From assembly GCA_017311315.1 (NCBI GenBank), contig CM029671.1:25672227-25736226 (forward strand): a stretch of 64,000 nt of DNA, given 5' to 3'. Every line of letters starts with the position of its first letter. The first letter of the stretch is position 1. Made by a program: the position numbers and the translations under genes. The notes under the pieces are model-generated. The model saw nothing but the letters and a program-made list of their open reading frames with translations. It was not told the origin of the DNA and did no database searches. This DNA is from Dendrocalamus latiflorus. Lineage: Eukaryota; Streptophyta; Magnoliopsida; Poales; Poaceae. Shown one piece after another: positions 59,033 to 64,000 of the stretch.

Positions 59033-59438
59033 TGTTAGTCGCTGGACTCTTGCTCTTGGTGATAGCAAGATCCTTACTCTCATGGAGAGGATGACACTAG
59101 GAGATGGGGCAAGTTTTCTTGTTTATTGCTCACACAATGCCATGCCAACCTGAGGGGTTGGAGATACATATTTATAGGCTGAGAAATCAGCCAAGCATAT
59201 GCTAAGATGCTATCCTAGATGCTGTCCTAAAGCGGTCAATATGCTGTCCTAAAAGCAGATGCTGTCCTAAAAGTAGATGCTGTCCTAAAAGCAGATGCTG
59301 TCCTAAAGCAAAAGCAGATGCTGTGCTAAAAGCAGATGCTGTCCTAAAGCAAAAGCAGATGCTGTCCTAAAGCAGTCAAAAAACAAAAAAAAACTACCAC
59401 AGCCCCACAAAGACCACAGTACAGGGACTTATTCATCA
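59033..59438 (-). repeat. 3' LTR of the copia element, 406 bp
   Basis: On the plus strand it begins TGTTAGTC and ends TTCATCA, so both ends read TG...CA. A TATA-like CTATAAATA lies at 59169-59178 on the minus strand. The U3 part contains a tandem array. The limits rest on the polypurine tract just to the right and the TG end at 59033. Confidence 0.85.
59215..59370. repeat. Tandem repeats in the LTR U3
   Basis: About seven units of 'atgctgtcctaaaagcag' with length variants (some carry an extra aaagc), plus single-base changes such as 'gtgctaaaag'. Short repeats of this kind in U3 often carry transcription-factor sites. Confidence 0.9.
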
Positions 59439-59449
59439 TTCTCCCCCTA
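59439..59449 (-). promoter_or_regulatory. Polypurine tract
   Basis: On the minus strand GGGGGAGAA directly precedes the LTR and overlaps the gag-pol stop codon region (TAG at 59449-59447). It would prime plus-strand DNA synthesis. Confidence 0.85.
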
Positions 59450-62400
59450 AGTCTTGTGCGTTGTCTTGTGGGAGGATCGAACCATCCTGATCTTGGAGCA
59501 GAGCTCAAGGAACTTGATCCTTCCAAGAGGCTTGGTGAGCAGATCCGCAAGCTGATCCGTGGTGTTGATGTAGCTTGCCTTGATGCTTCCTTCATCCAAG
59601 CAGCCTCGGATGAAATGGTACTTCACCCGGATGTGCTTGCTCCGTTCATGAAAAACGGGGTTCTTTGCCAGGGCTAGAGCGGACTTGCTGTCCACCCTGA
59701 GCTCCACTGCTTCAGTGTCCCTGCCGAGGAGATCACCAAGCAGTCGAGCGAGCCAGAGCGCCTGAGTCGAAGCGGTGGAAGCCGCTATGTACTCGGCCTC
59801 ACAGCTAGACAGGGCCACCACCTGCTGCTTGACTGACTGCCAGCTAACGAGGCACTTGCCGAGGAAGAAGAGAATCCCGCTTGTGCTCTTGCTGGTGTCA
59901 ATGTCGCCTGCGTGGTCGCTGTCGTTGTACCCGATGAAGTGTGCCGCGCCGGGACACCTCGGGTAGTGCAAGCCGTAGTCGGAGGTGCCCGCAACATAGC
60001 GGAGGATCCTCTTTACGGCCTGCTGATGCTCCGTCGTCGGTCGCTGCATGAACCGACTGACGTAGCCGACGGCGAACGCCAAATCCGGACGCGTGTGGAC
60101 GAGGTAGCGAAGGCTGCCCACGATGCGCCGGTACTGCGTCGCGTCCACCTCCTCCGCCGTGCTGTCGCGGCTCAGCTTCAGCCTTTCCTCCATAGGAGTG
60201 TGGGCTGGGTTGCAGTCGGTGAACCCGCCCAGCTCGACGGTGCGCTTGGCGTAGGCGGTCTGACGAAGGGAGATACCGGAGCTGTCCTGGTGGACCTCGA
60301 TCCCCAGGTAGAAGGAGAGGAGCCCCAAGTCGCTCATCTGGAAGGCGGTCTTCATCTCCGCCTTGAACGCCTCGACCTCGGCCTCCTTGGAGCCGGTGAT
60401 CACCAGGTCGTCGACGTAGACGCCTACCAGCAGAGCATTGCCGCCTTTGCCCCGCCGGTAGACCGCAGCCTCGTGTGCGCTCTGCTGGAACCCCATTTGC
60501 TTGAGGGTGGAGTCCAGCTTAGCATTCCAGGCTCGTGGTGCCTGCCGCAAGCCGTAGAGGGCCTTGCGCAGGCGGAGAACCTTGCCCTCCTTGCCGGGGA
60601 TGACGAATCCCGGCGGCTGACGGACGTAGACCTCCTCCTTTAAATCGCCGTTGAGGAAGGCGGACTTAACGTCCATGTGATGGACGCGCCAATCCTCCTG
60701 GGCTGCAAGTGCGAGGAGAAGACGAACGGACTCCATGCGCGCGACGGGTGCGAAGGCGTCATCGAAGTCGACCCCCTCCTGCTGCACGAAGCCTCGTGCT
60801 ACCAAGCGAGCCTTGTGCTTGACGATGGCGCCGGCTTCATCCCGCTTCAGCTTGAACACCCACTTAAGAGTGATCGCGTGGTGACCGGCAGGAAGATCCG
60901 CCAGCTCCCACGTCCGGTTCCGCTCGACGGCGTCCATCTCCTGCTTCATCGCGACACGCCACGCCGCGTCTCCCTCCGCCTCAGCAAAGGAGCGAGGCTC
61001 GCCGTCGTCGCACGCCAAGTGCAGCTCCGCCTCGAAGTCGCGCTGCGCCAGTCCAGGGACGGGCAACTCGCCGAGGATGTTGTCCATGGTACGATAGCGC
61101 AGAGGTTCGTCGTCGTGGTAGACGTCGACGCGGTCCTCGTCGTGAGATAGCGGAGTAGCGAACTCCACCATGCGCTGCTCGTCGTGGACCGAAGCTGTTG
61201 GGGCCGATCCCGGTGGTGTGGCCGCCGGTGCAGGAGAGTGGTGAGCCGGTGGTGAAGAGTGGGGCGTAGCCGGTGCCGAAGGTGGTAGAGCACTCGCCGG
61301 AGCTGGTGGCGAGCAAGGTGTCGAGGTGGACGAGCTCGGTGAAGACGAGCTGCTAGCTCCCCCGGCTCTCTCGAAGTGGACGTAGTCGATAACAAAGTCC
61401 CTGAGAGTCGAAGTCGAACCGTCGTCCACCGCCTTGTCCCACGTCCAGCCTCGCCCTTCGTCGAACACAACGTCACGCGAGATGCGGACTCGCTGTGTGT
61501 CAGGGTCGAGGATGCGGTAGGCCTTCGAGCCCTCCGCGTAGCCGATGAACACTCCCGGAGTGCTCCTGTCGTCGAGCTTACCGATGTGGCCAAGCTCCTT
61601 GGCGAACGCGAGGGAGCCGAAGACCCGCAAGTGGGAGACCGCCGGCTTGCGCCCATGCCAAGCCTCGTACGGCGTCCTGCCGTCGAGCGCCTTGGTAGGC
61701 GAGCGGTTGAGGATGTAGACGGCCATCACCACCGCCTCTCCCCAGAAGACAGCCGGCATCCCCCTCTGCTTGAGGAGGGCCCGAGCCATCCCCACAACCG
61801 TCTGGTTGCGCTGCTCGACGACGCCGTTCTGCTGCGGGCTGTACGGCGCGGAGTAGTGGCGCTGAATGCCCTCATCAGCGCAGTACGACGCGAATTCAGC
61901 CGCCGTGAATTCGCCGCCGTTGTCTGTGCGCAGCGCGCGCAGCTTGCGGCCGCACTCCGCCTCCGCAACAGCCTGCGTGCGCCTGATGGCGTCCGCAGCC
62001 TCTCCCTTGCTGCCGAGGACCATCACCCACATGTAGCGGGAGAGGTCGTCGACGAGCAGCAGGAAGTAGCGTCGTCCTCCTGGTGTGGCCGGTGTCACCG
62101 GGCCACACAAGTCCCCGTGCACGAGCTCGAGCCTCTCCTTGGCTCGGAAACTCGCCTGCTGGGGAAAGGGGAGTCGCCTCTGCTTCGTCAACACGCAGAC
62201 GTCGCAGAGCTGCTCCACATGGTCAAGGCACGGCAGGCCTCGCACCATTTCCGTGGCACTGAGCCGCTTCAGGGCCTCGAAGTGAAGGTGCCCAAAGCGC
62301 TCGTGCCACTGCCACGCCTCGTCGTCCCGACGAGCTGCGAGACAGATGGGTTGTGCCACCTGCACGTGAAGAGTGTAGAGTCGATTTGCGCCTCTAGTTA

Positions 62401-64000
62401 CCTTGGCAAGGAGGCGGCGTCGAAGATCCCAAATCCGCAGCACCCCGTGCTCGATCTCGACACGCGAGCCGTTCTCTTCCAGCTGTCCCAAGCTGATGAT
62501 GGAGTTCCGCAGGTCGGGGATGTAGTAGACGCCGGTGAGCAGCCGGTGCTCGCCAGTCTTGGCGACGAAGACGACAGAGCCGACGCCCTTGATCTCCACG
62601 GCGGAGGCATCGCCGAACTTGACGGTGCCTCGAACGCCTGAGTCGAGCTCGGAGAAGAACTCCCGCCGCCCGGTCATGTGGTGGGTGGCGCCGGTGTCGA
62701 GGCACCACCCGTCGGTCTTGTCATTGCCGGAACTGTCGCCGAGGAGGGCGTGTGCTTTTGGCTCGTCAAGGTGGAGGAGAGCCACTGCGGCCGGTGCCGC
62801 TGGAGGTAGTTCGATGCTCGCATGAGCAATGAACAGGACCGGCTGCTCCTCCTCCGCTTGCGCGACGTGGGCCTGGCCGCGTCGTGGCTGTCGACACTCC
62901 TTGGCCCAGTGACCAAGCTTGCCGCAGTTGTGGCAAGAGTCGTCTCGTGCCGGCTTTTGCTTGCCAGCATCGCCGCCCTGGGCGCCTTTGCGCGGCTTGC
63001 CGCGCTTGCCACTCTTGCGGCCGCCTGTCGTGGAAGAAGGCTCCCCCTTCTTCTTGTCACCTTGGCCGGCAGCCCACTGCTCCCGAGTGAGGAGGAGCTT
63101 CCCGCCAATGGTGACTGGTCCCGAGAGGCTCTGTGGCTCATCGATGTCGACGACCTTGAGGCGACCCAACGCCTCCTCGATGGTCATCGTTGAGAGGTCC
63201 AGCAGAGACCCGATCGAGCGAGCCATCTGCTTGTACTTCTCGGGGACGCAGCGAAAGAGTTTCTCCACAGCTCTCTCTTCGCTGTAGGTGTCGTCACCGA
63301 ACTGCACCAACTTCTGCAACAGAGTGTTGAGACGGAGAGCAAAGTCATCAACGTCCTCACCTGGCTTGAAGGCCAGGTTCTCCCACTCCGTGCGTAGTGC
63401 CTGCAGTGTAGACTTGCGGGCGCGGTCGCTGCCGATGCGTGCTGCAGCGATGGCGTCCCAAGCCTCTTTGGCAGTCCGCTTGTTGGTAAGCGAGAACTGC
63501 ATCTCGGGCGGGACTGCAGCGATGAGAGCATCCGGCGCCTGTCGATCCTGGTTGTAGTCGACGTCGCCGTACCGGACTGCATCCCACATATGCCGCATCT
63601 GGAGCTTTACCCTCATCACCGCAGCCCACTCGACGTAGTTGGTCTTGGTGAGGGTAGGCCACCCGCCGCCGGGGCCGACGTCCCTGACGACAGCCTGGTA
63701 CTCGTGGTGACCACGGTACCGAACCGGGGAGAGAGAGCCGCGTTGCCTGTGAGGGCCGCGCTCTCCGTCGACCCGTACGCCGTCGCCGTGCGTGCCTCCT
63801 CCAGGAGCGCCACCGCCGTGTGCGCCTCCTTCAGGAGCGCCGCCGGCGCGTCCGCGCCTGTCTGGGCTGCCGCCGCGCTCGTGGGCGTGCGCGGCTGCCC
63901 ATTGCGTCGTTCGCCCTTGCGCTGCCTCCCTCTCCAGCAGCTGAGGGTCCGCGTCGGCGCTGTCATCAACAGAGCCGGAGCTACTGTTGCTGCCGCGCAG
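59447..64000 (-). CDS. Copia gag-pol polyprotein, partial at window edge
   Basis: One frame is open from the window edge to TAG at 59447, at least 1,517 codons, with no stop or shift seen. The first Met in the window (63619) is not the natural start, since gag-like sequence (GPGGGWPTLTKTNYVEWAAV) precedes it and the frame continues to 64000. Domains in order: gag of the UBN2 type with a CCHC knuckle (CHNCGKLGHWAKEC, near 62890-62935); protease with CLDTGATHHM (near 62690); integrase with a GAG-pre-integrase part, then GDLCGPV, RTDNGGEF and YSPQQNGVVEQRN; a Ser/Pro-rich linker; reverse transcriptase with WVFKLKRD and YVDDLVITG (near 60401-60421); RNase H with DSDHAGD and SCEAEYIAAS (near 59790). 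All key motifs are intact, so the polyprotein could be functional. Confidence 0.95.
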   Translation of the reverse strand: MRGSNSSSGSVDDSADADPQLLEREAAQGRTTQWAAAHAHERGGSPDRRGRAGGAPEGGAHGGGAPGGGTHGDGVRVDGERGPHRQRGSLSPVRYRGHHEYQAVVRDVGPGGGWPTLTKTNYVEWAAVMRVKLQMRHMWDAVRYGDVDYNQDRQAPDALIAAVPPEMQFSLTNKRTAKEAWDAIAAARIGSDRARKSTLQALRTEWENLAFKPGEDVDDFALRLNTLLQKLVQFGDDTYSEERAVEKLFRCVPEKYKQMARSIGSLLDLSTMTIEEALGRLKVVDIDEPQSLSGPVTIGGKLLLTREQWAAGQGDKKKGEPSSTTGGRKSGKRGKPRKGAQGGDAGKQKPARDDSCHNCGKLGHWAKECRQPRRGQAHVAQAEEEQPVLFIAHASIELPPAAPAAVALLHLDEPKAHALLGDSSGNDKTDGWCLDTGATHHMTGRREFFSELDSGVRGTVKFGDASAVEIKGVGSVVFVAKTGEHRLLTGVYYIPDLRNSIISLGQLEENGSRVEIEHGVLRIWDLRRRLLAKVTRGANRLYTLHVQVAQPICLAARRDDEAWQWHERFGHLHFEALKRLSATEMVRGLPCLDHVEQLCDVCVLTKQRRLPFPQQASFRAKERLELVHGDLCGPVTPATPGGRRYFLLLVDDLSRYMWVMVLGSKGEAADAIRRTQAVAEAECGRKLRALRTDNGGEFTAAEFASYCADEGIQRHYSAPYSPQQNGVVEQRNQTVVGMARALLKQRGMPAVFWGEAVVMAVYILNRSPTKALDGRTPYEAWHGRKPAVSHLRVFGSLAFAKELGHIGKLDDRSTPGVFIGYAEGSKAYRILDPDTQRVRISRDVVFDEGRGWTWDKAVDDGSTSTLRDFVIDYVHFERAGGASSSSSPSSSTSTPCSPPAPASALPPSAPATPHSSPPAHHSPAPAATPPGSAPTASVHDEQRMVEFATPLSHDEDRVDVYHDDEPLRYRTMDNILGELPVPGLAQRDFEAELHLACDDGEPRSFAEAEGDAAWRVAMKQEMDAVERNRTWELADLPAGHHAITLKWVFKLKRDEAGAIVKHKARLVARGFVQQEGVDFDDAFAPVARMESVRLLLALAAQEDWRVHHMDVKSAFLNGDLKEEVYVRQPPGFVIPGKEGKVLRLRKALYGLRQAPRAWNAKLDSTLKQMGFQQSAHEAAVYRRGKGGNALLVGVYVDDLVITGSKEAEVEAFKAEMKTAFQMSDLGLLSFYLGIEVHQDSSGISLRQTAYAKRTVELGGFTDCNPAHTPMEERLKLSRDSTAEEVDATQYRRIVGSLRYLVHTRPDLAFAVGYVSRFMQRPTTEHQQAVKRILRYVAGTSDYGLHYPRCPGAAHFIGYNDSDHAGDIDTSKSTSGILFFLGKCLVSWQSVKQQVVALSSCEAEYIAASTASTQALWLARLLGDLLGRDTEAVELRVDSKSALALAKNPVFHERSKHIRVKYHFIRGCLDEGSIKASYINTTDQLADLLTKPLGRIKFLELCSKIRMVRSSHKTTHKT

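Larger units (their letters stand above)
59033..64000 (-). mobile_element. Ty1-copia retrotransposon, 3' LTR to window edge
   Basis: An element on the minus strand with, from right to left, an open gag-pol frame, a polypurine tract and the 3' LTR. The order protease, integrase, reverse transcriptase, RNase H defines Ty1-copia. The 5' LTR, primer-binding site and the second half of the target duplication lie beyond position 64000. The candidate 5-bp duplication on this side is GGCTC (59028-59032). Confidence 0.93.

Noticed and set aside
61376..62641. A 421-codon plus-strand frame opposite gag-pol
   Set aside because: It mirrors the copia polyprotein; the minus strand carries every expected motif.
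63616..63969. A 117-codon minus-strand frame with its own Met near the window edge
   Set aside because: It is offset from the gag-pol frame. The gag-pol frame itself is open and gag-like upstream to position 64000, so the offset frame is not needed as a start or as a frameshift.

Overview
The window is nuclear DNA from a grass (Poaceae), most like rice or a close Oryza relative. The evidence is GC-rich first exons, small introns with plant splice signals, proteins whose sequence reads as rice-type, and a dense load of grass-type transposons (Tourist-like and Mutator-like MITEs, hAT, Helitron, LINE, Ty1-copia). A run of 100 Ns at 26362-26461 shows it is a draft assembly. No CRISPR array, operon or tRNA was seen.

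Six genes look intact: a METTL21-like protein methyltransferase (minus, 5795-9404, eight exons, one apparently a minor-spliceosome junction); mitochondrial co-chaperonin CPN10 (plus, 9764-11264), head to head with it across 359 bp; a Mediator subunit 26-type protein with a TFIIS N-terminal domain (minus, 24918-27208); the actin-binding protein SCAB1 (plus, 39808-45253, 12 coding exons); a plant class carboxylesterase (minus, 47018-48058, one exon); and an ER-tethered bZIP stress factor of the bZIP39/bZIP60/bZIP28 type (plus, 53485-56326).

Three gene relics are present: a frameshifted fragment of an embryogenesis-like protein (about 18930-19215), a DUF538 gene that lost its ATG and carries a frameshift (46007-46355), and the first coding exon of an Elongin-B-like gene, frameshifted and cut off (58461-58575).

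The rest is mobile DNA. A LINE reverse-transcriptase relic is present twice (13490-14935 and 15410-16005). Five short Mutator-type MITEs have readable 9-10 bp target duplications; four of them share a core with CACGTG. An A-rich 270-bp MITE family recurs about eleven times. The intron between SCAB1 coding exons 9 and 10 holds a Helitron and a solo LTR with a perfect 5-bp duplication. The right edge is a Ty1-copia element whose gag-pol frame is open from its stop at 59447 to the window end at 64000; its other LTR lies outside.

I found no dedicated multi-gene system. The most unusual points are the candidate AT-AA U12 intron, the site II/telo-box bidirectional promoter, and the family of hairpin MITEs with a shared G-box core. 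Exon coordinates were read by eye from splice signals, reading frame and family similarity; no search or transcript data were available.
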